A stretch of 64,000 nucleotides of DNA from JACVRX01 sp046726315 (GTDB lineage: Bacteria; Actinomycetota; Actinomycetes; Jiangellales; Jiangellaceae): the NCBI GenBank assembly GCA_046726315.1, contig JBKPAG010000012.1, forward strand, positions 1 through 64,000, given 5' to 3'. The position numbers were made by a program, and so were the translations under genes. This document shows, piece by piece, positions 1-9,668 of the stretch. The notes below the pieces were generated by a model that worked only from the letters and a program-made list of their open reading frames with translations, was not told the origin of the DNA and did not search any database. Every line of letters begins with the position of its first letter. The stretch's first letter is position 1.

Positions 1-16
1 CGCTACCCTTGTTCAC

Positions 17-92
17 CTGAAAGGTGCTCCTCGACCCGCCCGATGTGGACCTTCGACAAGCCACATCCTCGCTGGTCAGGAGCACCTTTCAG
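17..92. repeat. Perfect 15-bp inverted repeat around a 46-nt centre
   Basis: CTGAAAGGTGCTCCT at 17-31 is exactly repeated as its reverse complement at 78-92. Inside lies a second pairing, GATGTGG (42-48) with CCACATC (61-67), and then CTT/AAG around a CGAC loop. The whole segment can therefore fold into one long cruciform or RNA hairpin. It lies upstream of the aldo/keto reductase and has no T-tract and no obvious target-site duplication. It could be a miniature transposable element, an insertion-sequence relic or a bidirectional terminator. The start of the window hides what lies to the left. Bases 93-244 show nothing else I can name. Confidence 0.6.
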
Positions 93-244
93 ATGATCGA
101 CACGGCCGCTCGCATCACCACCAATGAAAGCCCCGGGCTAGCGACGACCCGCCGGCAAATCCGGGCGAGCGCAGCCGCCTCCACGCGGCATGACCTGGCG
201 CCCTCGACCCGCCCAGTGTCGGCTGGACCAGGTACGTTGCCGCC

Positions 245-1117
245 ATGGAATACCGCAGGCTCGGCCGGCTCGAGCACCAGAGCTCGGTGCTGATCTACGG
301 CGCCGCCGCGTTGTCCGACGTCACGCAAGAGGTCGCTGACCAGTCGATCGACGATGCGCTCGCGGCCGGCGTAAACCACTTCGATGTCGCCGCCAGCTAT
401 GGCGACGCCGAGCTGCGACTCGGGGCGGCCATGTCGCGGCTTCGCCACCACGTGTTCCTGGCCACGAAGACCGGGGAGCGCACCGCTGACGCTGCCTGGC
501 AGCAGATCAACGCCTCTCTCGAGCGCCTACAGACCGACCATGTCGACCTGATCCAGCTGCACGCCGTCGGCGACCGTGAGGAGCTCGATCTCGCGACTGC
601 CTCCGATGGCGCCTTGCACGCAGCAGTGCGAGCGCAGGAGGAGGGTCTGGCCCGGGCGATCGGCATCACCGGTCATGGAAACGAGGCACCGGCGACCCAC
701 CTCGAGGCGTTGCGTCGTTTTCCCTTCGCCACGGTGCTGACGCCGCTGAATCCGGTACTGGCACGAGACAGCGCTTATCTGGGCGACTACGAGGCGCTGG
801 TCGACGAGGTCCAGCGCCAGCACGTCGGTTTGATGATCATCAAGACGGTCGCGCGCCGCAACTGGCCGGACGGAATGGACAAGTCCTACACCACATGGTA
901 CGAGCCGTTCGACGAGCAGAGCCTCATCACGGCCACGGTCGCATGGGTCCTGGCCAGGCCAGAGGTCACCGGCATTGCTACGCCGAGCGATGTCCGGTTG
1001 CTGTCCCTCGTGGTTCGCGCCGAGGCGGACCGGCATGCACTTTCGGCGAGTGAAGCGGAGACGGTGTTGCGCACCGAGCCGAACTATTCCTCGCCGTTCA
1101 TCGACATTCCGATCTGA
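245..1117 (+). CDS. Aldo/keto reductase family oxidoreductase
   Basis: The 290-aa protein has the layout of a short-chain aldo/keto reductase, a TIM-barrel NADPH-dependent carbonyl reductase acting in the cytosol. The usual Asp-Tyr-Lys-His catalytic set can be placed at D47 (NHFDVAA), Y52, K75 (FLATKTGE) and H106 (DLIQLHAV). The family is normally 280-330 aa, so the gene looks complete. The ATG at 245 is the first good start. It ends 35 bp before the GTG of the debranching-enzyme gene on the same strand and may be cotranscribed with it. The substrate cannot be told from sequence. Confidence in the family is high. Confidence 0.85.
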   Translation: MEYRRLGRLEHQSSVLIYGAAALSDVTQEVADQSIDDALAAGVNHFDVAASYGDAELRLGAAMSRLRHHVFLATKTGERTADAAWQQINASLERLQTDHVDLIQLHAVGDREELDLATASDGALHAAVRAQEEGLARAIGITGHGNEAPATHLEALRRFPFATVLTPLNPVLARDSAYLGDYEALVDEVQRQHVGLMIIKTVARRNWPDGMDKSYTTWYEPFDEQSLITATVAWVLARPEVTGIATPSDVRLLSLVVRAEADRHALSASEAETVLRTEPNYSSPFIDIPI

Positions 1118-1152
1118 CAGTGCCCCGACGGACTGCCAGGTACCGTGCCCGG

Positions 1153-3243
1153 GTGACTGATTCGCACCCGCCCTGGCCTGGCCACTGGAGCCCGCTGGGG
1201 GCGACGTTCGACGGAGAGGCAACGAACGTCGCCACCTGGGCGCCCGAGGCCGAGCGGGTCGAGGTCTGCCTCATCGACCAGGCGGACAACGAAACCAGGG
1301 TCGCGCTCGAGGATCGCACGTTCGATGTCTGGCACGGCCGGCTCCCCGACCTGCGGCCGGGGCAGCGGTATGGGCTGCGCGTACATGGCCCCTGGGATCC
1401 GGCTCAGGGCCGGCGTTTCGACCCGGCCAAGCTGCTGCTGGACCCCTACGCGCGAGCCGTTACCGGAGACCTGACCTACGACGCTGCGTTATTCGAGCAC
1501 GGCGCGGACAACGGGGCGTATGTGCCCAAAGCCGTGGTCATCGAACGTAACGGCTTCGACTGGGCGGGCGACACCCGGCCCCGGGTGCCGTGGTGGGACA
1601 CCGTCGTCTACGAGTTGCACGTGCGTGGCTTCACCAAACGCCACCCGGATATCCCCGAGGATTTGCGCGGAACCTACGCGGGGTTGGCCCACCCCGCCGC
1701 GATCCAGCATCTGCTCGACCTGGGCGTCACCACCGTCGAGCTGATGCCGGTTCACCAGTTCGTCAGCGAGTCCCATCTGCTAGCACGGAGCCGGGCGAAC
1801 TACTGGGGTTACAACACCGTTGCCTTCTTCGCTCCCCATGCCGGCTACGCCGCCACCGGCTCCCACGGTCAGCAGGTGAACGAGTTCAAGGGCATGGTCA
1901 AGGCGCTGCATGCGGCCGGGCTCGAAGTCGTCCTCGACGTCGTCTACAACCACACGGCCGAAGAAGGTCCCACCGGCCCCACATTGTCCTTCCGCGGATT
2001 CGACAACCTCGCGTATTACCGACAGCACGCCGCAGACCCGTCCCAGTATTACGACTACACCGGTTGCGGGAACACGGTCGATGTCGTCAACCCGCACGTG
2101 CTGCGCCTGGTGATGGACTCCTTGCGGTACTGGGTGTCGGAGATGCACGTCGACGGGTTCCGGTTCGACCTCGCCGCCGCGCTGGCCCGGTCGATGCACG
2201 ACGTCGACATGCTGGGCTCGTTCATGACCGTCATTGAACAGGATCCCGTCTTGCGCGAGGTCAAGCTCATTGCGGAGCCTTGGGACATCGGGCCAGGCGG
2301 GTACCAGGTCGGTGAGTTCCCGCACCTCTGGACGGAGTGGAACGACAGGTTCCGCGACACGGTGCGCGATCATTGGCGTGGCCAGGCCGCCGGAGTGCGC
2401 GATCTCGCCTTCCGGCTCTCCGGCTCGTCCGACCTCTACGGAGACGACGGACGGCGACCGTACGCGTCGATCAACTTCATCACGGCTCACGACGGGTTCA
2501 CGCTGCGTGACCTGGTGTCCTATAACCACAAGCACAACGAGGCTAATGGCGAAGGAAACCGGGACGGCACGGACAACAACCGCTCTTGGAACCACGGCGC
2601 CGAAGGCGAGACCACCGATCCGGACGTGCTGATCCTGCGTCGGCGGCAACTGCGGAACCTGCTGACGACGCTGTTGCTCGCCACTGGCGTCCCGATGCTC
2701 CTTGCTGGCGACGAGATGGGGCGCACCCAGGGTGGCAACAACAACGCCTACTGCCTCGACAACGAAACGACCTGGCTGGACTGGTCGCTGCGCGACGAGT
2801 ACGGCGATCTTCTCACCATGACCCGTACTCTGCTTTGGCTGCGGCATGAGCACGCGGTCTTCCGGCAACGGCGGTACTTCGAGGGCCGGCCGAATGTCGA
2901 TGAGGCGCGCAAGGACCTCGCCTGGTTCGCGCCGTCCGGCCGCGAGATGACCGAGAACGAGTGGCATGACGAGTCCCTGCGGACTCTGGGAATGTTCCTC
3001 GCCGGCGACGGGATCCGATCACGCGGGCCGCACGGCGAACGGATCGTCGGCGACTCGTTCCTGCTCTGGCTGCACTCGGGTGCCGACCCGATCGACGTCA
3101 CGATGCCCGACGACGAGTGGGCACAGACCTACGATGTCGTGCTCGACACCGCCGGCGTCCAAACCCCGCAGGCGCGACACAAGGCAAGCGACGCAGTCAC
3201 CGTCCCCGCACGCAGCTGCCTGATCCTGCTGGCGGCCTCATGA
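1153..3243 (+). CDS. glgX: Glycogen debranching enzyme GlgX (GH13 isoamylase type)
   Basis: GlgX hydrolyses alpha-1,6 branch points of glycogen-derived limit dextrins in the cytosol. From the GTG at 1153 the protein is 696 aa, with an N-terminal CBM48-like domain (HWSPLGATFDG) and a GH13 barrel. The catalytic residues are D339 (VDGFRFDLA), E375 (LIAEPWD) and D447 (FITAHDGF). The frame stays open back to a GTG at 1120, but that would add an arginine-rich leader (MPRRTARYRAR) unlike the family, so I prefer 1153. It converges on glgP with only 18 bp between the stops. Together with GlgP this is the glycogen breakdown arm of the locus. Confidence 0.93.
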   Translation: MTDSHPPWPGHWSPLGATFDGEATNVATWAPEAERVEVCLIDQADNETRVALEDRTFDVWHGRLPDLRPGQRYGLRVHGPWDPAQGRRFDPAKLLLDPYARAVTGDLTYDAALFEHGADNGAYVPKAVVIERNGFDWAGDTRPRVPWWDTVVYELHVRGFTKRHPDIPEDLRGTYAGLAHPAAIQHLLDLGVTTVELMPVHQFVSESHLLARSRANYWGYNTVAFFAPHAGYAATGSHGQQVNEFKGMVKALHAAGLEVVLDVVYNHTAEEGPTGPTLSFRGFDNLAYYRQHAADPSQYYDYTGCGNTVDVVNPHVLRLVMDSLRYWVSEMHVDGFRFDLAAALARSMHDVDMLGSFMTVIEQDPVLREVKLIAEPWDIGPGGYQVGEFPHLWTEWNDRFRDTVRDHWRGQAAGVRDLAFRLSGSSDLYGDDGRRPYASINFITAHDGFTLRDLVSYNHKHNEANGEGNRDGTDNNRSWNHGAEGETTDPDVLILRRRQLRNLLTTLLLATGVPMLLAGDEMGRTQGGNNNAYCLDNETTWLDWSLRDEYGDLLTMTRTLLWLRHEHAVFRQRRYFEGRPNVDEARKDLAWFAPSGREMTENEWHDESLRTLGMFLAGDGIRSRGPHGERIVGDSFLLWLHSGADPIDVTMPDDEWAQTYDVVLDTAGVQTPQARHKASDAVTVPARSCLILLAAS

Positions 3244-3261
3244 TGCCCGCCGAGCTTTCTA

Positions 3262-5829
3262 CTATGTGGGCAGAACGGCCAAGCCCAGCTCGGTGTCGCT
3301 GGCGAGCAGTTCGTGGCGGGGAACGACCCGCACTGTGTACCCGAACGGGCCGGTGCGCCGCAGGCTCACCTCGCCGTCGAAGCGGTATCGCCCATTCTCG
3401 TATTTCTCGGCCACCTCGAGGGATCTGACCTGCGGCTCGCGCAGCTGGTCGGATTCGTCCACGCGTCCGTGCACCACCTGTACGTCGACGTCCTCAGGGG
3501 ACAACGAGCCGAGTGAGACGAATGCCCGCAGGTACAGCGACTGCCCCATCTCGAACGCGTCGCCCCCAGAGGTGCTTTCGACGTGTTCGATAGCCACGCC
3601 GGTCCAGGCCTCCCGCACGCGGGCCTTCCACGAGGCCAGCGCTTTGGCGCCGTCGAACTCGTCGTTCAGCGCCCGGCAGGACGTCGAAGCCGGCCGGTAC
3701 AGCTGCTCGACGTAGTCCCGGACCATTCGGGTCGCCTGCACCTTGGGGCCGAGCGAGGTCAGGGTTTGACGAAGCATCTCCAGCCATCGGCGAGGAACTC
3801 CCCCGCCGTCGGTGTCGTAGAACCGGGGCGCGACCTGTTGCTCGATGATGTCGTACAAAGCGGCGGCCTCGAGGTCGTCACGGTGTTCGGCGTCTTCCAC
3901 ACCCTCGGCCGAGGGGATCGCCCAGCCGAACTCGGCGCCGAACCATTCGTCCCACCAGCCGTCCCGGACGGAGAGGTTGAGTGCGCCGTTCAACGCCGCC
4001 TTCATTCCCGAGGTGCCGCACGCCTCCAACGGCCGCAACGGGTTGTTCAGCCACACGTCGCAGCCGGGACATAACGTCTGGGCCAACGCGATGTCGTAGT
4101 CGGGCAGGAAGACGATCCGATGCCGGACGTCGGCCTCGTCGGTGAAGCGGACCATCTCCTGAATCAGCCGCTTGCCGCCGTCGTCGGCCGGGTGAGCCTT
4201 ACCGGCGATCACGATCTGGGCTGGCCGCTGTGGATGCAGGAGGATCGCGCGCAGACGGTCCCGATCGCGCAGCATTACGGTGAGCCGCTTGTACGACGCT
4301 GCCCGGCGGGCGAAGCCGATGGTGAGCACGTCCGGATTGAGCACGCCATCGATCCAGCCCAGTTCCGCCTCACTCGCTCCACGTTGCCGGGCAGATTCGC
4401 GCAACCGCCGCCGGGCCTCCTGCACCAAACGCGCCCGGAGGATTCGTTTGGTGGACCACATCTCGGCATCCCGCACCTTCGAGACCGCCTGTTCCCAGCC
4501 CTCACCTCGCTCGACCAGGTCGGGGCCGCCCGCCCGGCGGGCCAGGCGCATGACTTCGGGCGCGACCCAGGTGGGCGCATGGACGCCGTTGGTGACCGAC
4601 GTGATCGGGATCTCGTTCTGGTCGAACGCCGGCCACAGGCCGGAGAACATCTCCCGGCTGACCTGGCCATGCAGCCGGCTCACACCGTTGGCGCGCTGAG
4701 CCAGCCGCAGTCCCATGACCGCCATGTTGAAGATCTCGGGATCACCGCCGGGGTAGTCCTCCGTGCCCAGGGCGAGAATCCGATCGACCGGCAGGCCCGG
4801 TGAGGCGTTGTCACCGCCGAAGTACTGCTGGATCAGCTCCCGTGAAAACCGGTCGATCCCGGCGGGGACCGTGGTATGCGTGGTGAATACCGTGCCTGAC
4901 CTGACCGCCTCCAGCGCGGCCTCCAGGCTCAGCCCTTGCTCCTCGGTGAGCTCACGGATCCGTTCCAAGCCGAGGAAGCCCGCGTGCCCCTCGTTGCTGT
5001 GGAAGACCTCCGGCGCGGCTGTGCCCGTTACTCGGCTGTACACGCGCAGCGCGCGAACCCCACCGATTCCGAGCAGCATCTCCTGCTGCAGCCGGTGTTC
5101 GCTGCCGCCGCCGTAGAGACGGTCGGTGACCTCCCGCTCGGACTGGCCGTTCTCCTCCACATCGGAGTCGAGCATCAGCAACGGGACGCGGCCGACCTGA
5201 GCTACCCATACCGCTGCGGCCAGCCGCCGTGCTCCGGGCAGGTTGACATACACACGAACCGGCGACCCGTCGTCGTTGCGCAGCGGGCTCATCGGCAGGT
5301 TGTTCGGGTCGACCAGCGGGTAGCGCTCCTGCTGCCAGCCCTCTCGCGAGAGCGACTGGACGAAATACCTGCGATAGAGCAGGCCGACCCCGACGATCGG
5401 CACGCCCAGGTCACTCGCCGCCTTGAGATGGTCACCAGCCAGAATCCCGAGCCCACCGGAGTACTGGGGCAGCACATGGGTGATGCCGAACTCCGGTGAA
5501 AAGTACGCGATCGTCCGCGGGGCGTCGCCATCGGCCCGCTGATACCAGCGGTCCTCGGTGAGGTAACGCTGGAGGCCCTGATGGGCGTTACGGATCTTGT
5601 TCAGAAAGGCGGTCTCGTTCGCGAGCGCTTGCAGTCGCTCCGTCTGCACCTCCCCGAGCAGGCGGACAGGGTCATGGCGGACCGCCTCCCAGAGATCCGG
5701 GTCCACGGCCGCGAAGAGCTCCTGCGTCGGTGGGTGCCAGGACCACCGGAGGTTGTCGACCAGCTCGCCCAGCGGCGCCAATGCCTCCGGCAGCACAGTA
5801 CGGACGGTGAGTCGTCGGATCGCTCGCAC
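3262..5829 (-). CDS. glgP: Alpha-glucan phosphorylase (GT35)
   Basis: This 855-aa protein is the actinobacterial form of glycogen/maltodextrin phosphorylase, which releases glucose-1-phosphate from alpha-1,4-glucan ends. The pyridoxal-phosphate lysine is K610 in EACGTSGMKAALNG. The N-terminus (RRLTVRTVLPEALAPL, then NLRWSWH) is typical of this group and is about 50 residues longer than the short archaeal forms. The start is a GTG at 5829. The gene diverges from glgE across a 153-bp intergenic region (5830-5982) that must carry both promoters. I see no clear operator there. A TTGACG near 5940 is a possible -35 for glgE. Confidence 0.93.
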   Translation of the reverse strand: MRAIRRLTVRTVLPEALAPLGELVDNLRWSWHPPTQELFAAVDPDLWEAVRHDPVRLLGEVQTERLQALANETAFLNKIRNAHQGLQRYLTEDRWYQRADGDAPRTIAYFSPEFGITHVLPQYSGGLGILAGDHLKAASDLGVPIVGVGLLYRRYFVQSLSREGWQQERYPLVDPNNLPMSPLRNDDGSPVRVYVNLPGARRLAAAVWVAQVGRVPLLMLDSDVEENGQSEREVTDRLYGGGSEHRLQQEMLLGIGGVRALRVYSRVTGTAAPEVFHSNEGHAGFLGLERIRELTEEQGLSLEAALEAVRSGTVFTTHTTVPAGIDRFSRELIQQYFGGDNASPGLPVDRILALGTEDYPGGDPEIFNMAVMGLRLAQRANGVSRLHGQVSREMFSGLWPAFDQNEIPITSVTNGVHAPTWVAPEVMRLARRAGGPDLVERGEGWEQAVSKVRDAEMWSTKRILRARLVQEARRRLRESARQRGASEAELGWIDGVLNPDVLTIGFARRAASYKRLTVMLRDRDRLRAILLHPQRPAQIVIAGKAHPADDGGKRLIQEMVRFTDEADVRHRIVFLPDYDIALAQTLCPGCDVWLNNPLRPLEACGTSGMKAALNGALNLSVRDGWWDEWFGAEFGWAIPSAEGVEDAEHRDDLEAAALYDIIEQQVAPRFYDTDGGGVPRRWLEMLRQTLTSLGPKVQATRMVRDYVEQLYRPASTSCRALNDEFDGAKALASWKARVREAWTGVAIEHVESTSGGDAFEMGQSLYLRAFVSLGSLSPEDVDVQVVHGRVDESDQLREPQVRSLEVAEKYENGRYRFDGEVSLRRTGPFGYTVRVVPRHELLASDTELGLAVLPT

Positions 5830-5982
5830 CCGCGTACGGTAATCGCTTCGGCCATCCGATGAGCGCCAGGCTTCCGAAACCCAGTACGGACACGCCCCTG
5901 ACGCTGTTTCCGGGTAGTCGATGCCGAAGGAGACGAAGTGTTGACGTCGTCATTGAGCTGATCGACTCGATAGTTTTGCCCT

Positions 5983-7980
5983 ATGACCGGACGCATCCCG
6001 ATTCTGGACGTCGAACCCGTAATCGGGTGTGGACGTTACCTCGCCAAGGCCGTCATCGGGGAGACCTTCGAGGTGTCCGCGACCGTGTTCCGGGAAGGCC
6101 ATGACGCTGTCGCGGCCTCGGTCAGCTTTCGCGATCCGGCAGGCGTAGAACGCCAATGGATGCGGATGTACAAGCGCGAGCCATGGAGCGACCGGTGGTT
6201 CGCCGAGCTCACGGCTGATGGCGAAGGAGAGTGGTCGTTCACGATCGAAGGCTGGTCGGACCCCATCGGGACCTGGCGACATGCCGCTGAGGTCAAGATT
6301 CCGGCAAAGATCGACGTGGAGCTGGTGTTCACCGAGGGCGCTGCACTGTTCGACCAGGCGGCAGCTGCCCTACCACGCGGGCAGACCGCCGAACGGCGCC
6401 TGCTGCGCGACACTGCCAAGGCGGTGCGCGACGACCGACGGCCGCCGCCGGTCCGCCTGGCCGCCGCGCTGGCGCCGGACGTCACGGCCATCGTGGACGC
6501 CTACCCGCTGCGCGATCTCGTCACCGAGGACGGGCCCCATACAGTGCGGGTCGACCGTGAGCGGGCGCTGTACGGCTCGTGGTACGAGTTCTTCCCCCGT
6601 TCGGAAGGTGCCTACCGCAACGACGACGGCGCGTGGATGTCCGGGACGTTCGAAACCGCCGCGAAGCGGCTGCCGGCCATCGCAGCCATGGGCTTCGACG
6701 TCGTCTACCTGCCGCCCGTCCATCCCATTGGCAAAACGTTTCGCAAGGGCGCCAACAACACGCTGACGCCCTCCGAGCACGACCCGGGCGTTCCGTGGGC
6801 GATCGGATCCGAGGACGGCGGGCACGACGCAATCCACCCTGAGCTCGGCACATTCGACAGCTTCGACGACTTCGTCAGCGCCACCCGCGAGCTCGGCATG
6901 GAAGTGGCGCTCGACCTCGCGTTACAGGTTTCACCGGACCACCCATGGGTGAAGGACCATCCGGAATGGTTCAACCACCGGGCGGACGGCACGATCGCCT
7001 ACGCCGAGAACCCACCGAAGAAGTACCAGGACATATACCCGCTCAACTTCGACGACGACCCCGAGGGCAGCCATGCCGAGATGCTGCGGATCGTCCGGCT
7101 GTGGATGAACCACGGCGTGCGGATCTTCCGGGTCGACAATCCCCACACCAAGCCGGTGAGTTTCTGGTACCGCCTGCTCGAAGAGATCCGGCAGACCGAC
7201 CCCGACGTCGTGTTCCTGGCCGAGGCATTCACCAAGCCAGCCATGATGCACGCGCTGGCCAAGATCGGCTTCGGCCAGTCGTACACGTACTTCACCTGGA
7301 GGAACAGCAAAGACGAGCTCTACGAGTACTTCACTGAGCTGCGGGATTCCGCCTCGTACATGCGCCCGAACGTGTTCGTCAACACCCCAGACATCCTGCA
7401 CGCCTACCTGCAGTACGGGGGTCCGGCCGCGTTCAAGGTGCGGGCTGTCCTGGCCGCGATGTTCTCGCCGACGTGGGGGGTGTACTCCGGGTACGAGCTC
7501 TACGAACACGTCGCGGTCCGCCCCGGCAGCGAGGAGTACCTCAATTCGGAGAAGTACCAGTACCGGCCGCGGGACTGGGCGGCATATGAGCCGGGCGGGC
7601 CCCGGGAGGGACAGTCGCTCGCGCCGTATCTCACCCGGCTGAACGAGATCCGCAGAGCTCACCCGGCGCTGCACCGGCTGCGGAATCTGCGCTTCCACTG
7701 GGTCGACAACTCCGAGATCGTCTGCTTCTCGAAACGAGAGCCGTTGCCCGACGGCGGCGAGGACATCGTGGTCACCGTCGTGAACCTCGACCCGCACGGA
7801 ACCAGAGAGGGCACGATCTCCATAGACATGCCCGCGCTCGGCTTCGACTGGCACGAGACGTTCGCCGCACACGACGAACTGACCGGCCAGACCTTCCACT
7901 GGGGCCAGTTCGACTTCGTTCGCCTCGACCCAACAGTCGAGCCGGCGCACGTGCTCACCGTCCGCCGGTGGGGCGCGTGA
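5983..7980 (+). CDS. glgE: Alpha-1,4-glucan:maltose-1-phosphate maltosyltransferase GlgE
   Basis: GlgE (GH13 subfamily 3) transfers maltosyl units from alpha-maltose-1-phosphate onto a growing alpha-1,4-glucan, the polymerising step of the trehalose-to-glucan pathway. The 665-aa protein has the N-terminal beta-sandwich and barrel of the family. The nucleophile is D385 (IFRVDNPHTKP), the acid/base E414 (VFLAEAFTKP) and the third carboxylate D470 (NTPDILHAYL). These are offset by about 9-10 residues from the numbering I recall for Streptomyces GlgE. The stop overlaps the treS start (GTGA), so glgE, treS and mak are almost certainly translationally coupled. Confidence 0.95.
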   Translation: MTGRIPILDVEPVIGCGRYLAKAVIGETFEVSATVFREGHDAVAASVSFRDPAGVERQWMRMYKREPWSDRWFAELTADGEGEWSFTIEGWSDPIGTWRHAAEVKIPAKIDVELVFTEGAALFDQAAAALPRGQTAERRLLRDTAKAVRDDRRPPPVRLAAALAPDVTAIVDAYPLRDLVTEDGPHTVRVDRERALYGSWYEFFPRSEGAYRNDDGAWMSGTFETAAKRLPAIAAMGFDVVYLPPVHPIGKTFRKGANNTLTPSEHDPGVPWAIGSEDGGHDAIHPELGTFDSFDDFVSATRELGMEVALDLALQVSPDHPWVKDHPEWFNHRADGTIAYAENPPKKYQDIYPLNFDDDPEGSHAEMLRIVRLWMNHGVRIFRVDNPHTKPVSFWYRLLEEIRQTDPDVVFLAEAFTKPAMMHALAKIGFGQSYTYFTWRNSKDELYEYFTELRDSASYMRPNVFVNTPDILHAYLQYGGPAAFKVRAVLAAMFSPTWGVYSGYELYEHVAVRPGSEEYLNSEKYQYRPRDWAAYEPGGPREGQSLAPYLTRLNEIRRAHPALHRLRNLRFHWVDNSEIVCFSKREPLPDGGEDIVVTVVNLDPHGTREGTISIDMPALGFDWHETFAAHDELTGQTFHWGQFDFVRLDPTVEPAHVLTVRRWGA

Positions 7981-9668
7981 GCACCGAGGAGCACCTGCCG
8001 GCCGCCGGCACCGACCCATACTGGTTCAAGCGCGCCGTGTTCTACGAGGTGCTCATTCGCTCGTTCAAGGACTCCGACGGTGACGGCGTCGGAGACCTGC
8101 GCGGACTGACCGAGAAGCTGGACTACATGCACTGGCTCGGTGTCGACTGTCTGTGGCTCCCGCCGTTCTATCTGTCGCCGTTGCGCGACGGTGGATACGA
8201 CGTGTCGGATTACAAGGGCGTTCTGCCCGAGTTCGGGACGCTGGAAGACTTCAGCCGGTTCGTTCGGCTCGCCCACGACCGTGGCATGCGAATCATCATC
8301 GACTTCGTCATGAACCACACCAGTGATCAACACCCGTGGTTTCAAGCGTCCCGGGAAGATCCGGACGGACCATACGGCGACTTCTATGTCTGGGCAGACG
8401 ACGACACCGGGTACGCCGACGCCCGGATCATCTTCGTCGACACCGAGGCGTCGAACTGGACGTTCGACCCGGTCCGCCGCCAGTACTACTGGCACCGCTT
8501 CTTCAGCCACCAGCCGGACCTCAACTTCGAGAACCCGGCCGTGGGCGAGGCAATGATCGGCGCGCTGCGCTTCTGGCTCGACCTAGGCATCGATGGCTTC
8601 CGCCTCGACGCCGTGCCCTACCTGTTCGAGGAGGACGGCACGAACTGCGAAAACCTGCCTCGCACCCACGCCTTTCTCCGACAGGTCCGCAAGGTCGTCG
8701 ACGACGAGTACCCGGACACGGTGTTGCTCTGTGAGGCCAACCAATGGCCGGCCGACGTCGTGGAGTACTTCGGGGATTTCTCCGTGGGGGGCGACGAGTG
8801 CCACATGGCGTTTCACTTCCCTGTCATGCCCCGCATCTTCATGGCGGTCCGGCGCGAATCGCGTTACCCCATCTCGGAGATCATGGCTCAGACACCGGTC
8901 ATTCCCGCCAACTGCCAATGGGGGATCTTCCTGCGCAACCACGACGAGCTCACCCTCGAGATGGTCACCGACGATGAGCGCGACTACATGTGGGCCGAAT
9001 ACGCGAAGGACCCGCGGATGAAGGCGAACATCGGCATCCGCCGTCGGCTGGCCCCGCTGCTGGAAAACGACACCGACCAGATCGAGCTGTTCACGGCCCT
9101 GCTGCTCTCGTTGCCAGGTTCGCCGGTGCTCTATTACGGAGACGAGATAGGGATGGGTGACAACATCTGGCTGGGCGACCGCGATTCCGTTCGAACTCCG
9201 ATGCAGTGGACTCCTGACCGGAACGCCGCGTTCTCGACCGCCGAGCCGGGCCGGTTGACCCTGCCGGTGGTCATGGACGCGGTCTATGGCTACCAGGTGA
9301 CCAACGTCGAGTCGCAGGTCACGAACACATCCTCGCTGCTGCACTGGACCAGACACATGATCGAGGTGCGCAAGCAGAACCCGGCTTTCGGCCTGGGCGA
9401 CTTCACCGACATGGGCGGCTCCAACCCGAGTGTGTTGTCCTACGTGCGCGAATTCGGCGACGACATCGTGCTCTGCGTCAACAACCTGTCCCGCTTCCCC
9501 CAGCCGGTCGAACTCGATCTTCGCCGGCACGAGGGCTGCCAGCCGATCGAGCTGATGGGCGGGGTGCGATTCCCTCTGATCGGCGAGCTGCCCTACCTGC
9601 TCACCCTCGCACCACACGGGTTCTACTGGTTCCGGCTGGTGCCCCCCGTCGTGGAGACGACCCCGTGA
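7977..9668 (+). CDS. treS: Trehalose synthase (maltose alpha-D-glucosyltransferase) TreS
   Basis: TreS interconverts trehalose and maltose, and supplies maltose to the maltokinase encoded next. The 563-aa GH13 protein begins at the GTG overlapping the glgE stop, since the three codons upstream fall inside glgE. Catalytic residues are D211 (FRLDAVPYL), E253 (LLCEANQWP) and D323 (RNHDELTLEM). Some actinomycetes have TreS fused to maltokinase. Here the two are separate genes overlapping by GTGA at 9665-9668, and TreS forms a complex with the kinase in the species studied. Confidence 0.95.
   Translation: MSTEEHLPAAGTDPYWFKRAVFYEVLIRSFKDSDGDGVGDLRGLTEKLDYMHWLGVDCLWLPPFYLSPLRDGGYDVSDYKGVLPEFGTLEDFSRFVRLAHDRGMRIIIDFVMNHTSDQHPWFQASREDPDGPYGDFYVWADDDTGYADARIIFVDTEASNWTFDPVRRQYYWHRFFSHQPDLNFENPAVGEAMIGALRFWLDLGIDGFRLDAVPYLFEEDGTNCENLPRTHAFLRQVRKVVDDEYPDTVLLCEANQWPADVVEYFGDFSVGGDECHMAFHFPVMPRIFMAVRRESRYPISEIMAQTPVIPANCQWGIFLRNHDELTLEMVTDDERDYMWAEYAKDPRMKANIGIRRRLAPLLENDTDQIELFTALLLSLPGSPVLYYGDEIGMGDNIWLGDRDSVRTPMQWTPDRNAAFSTAEPGRLTLPVVMDAVYGYQVTNVESQVTNTSSLLHWTRHMIEVRKQNPAFGLGDFTDMGGSNPSVLSYVREFGDDIVLCVNNLSRFPQPVELDLRRHEGCQPIELMGGVRFPLIGELPYLLTLAPHGFYWFRLVPPVVETTP

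Noticed and set aside
89..451. 120-aa minus-strand frame at the window start
   Set aside because: It overlaps the aldo/keto reductase start and has no supporting motif.
1780..2967. 395-aa open frame opposite glgX
   Set aside because: It is antisense to a clear GH13 gene and its composition (Val/Arg/Gly) is typical of shadow frames.
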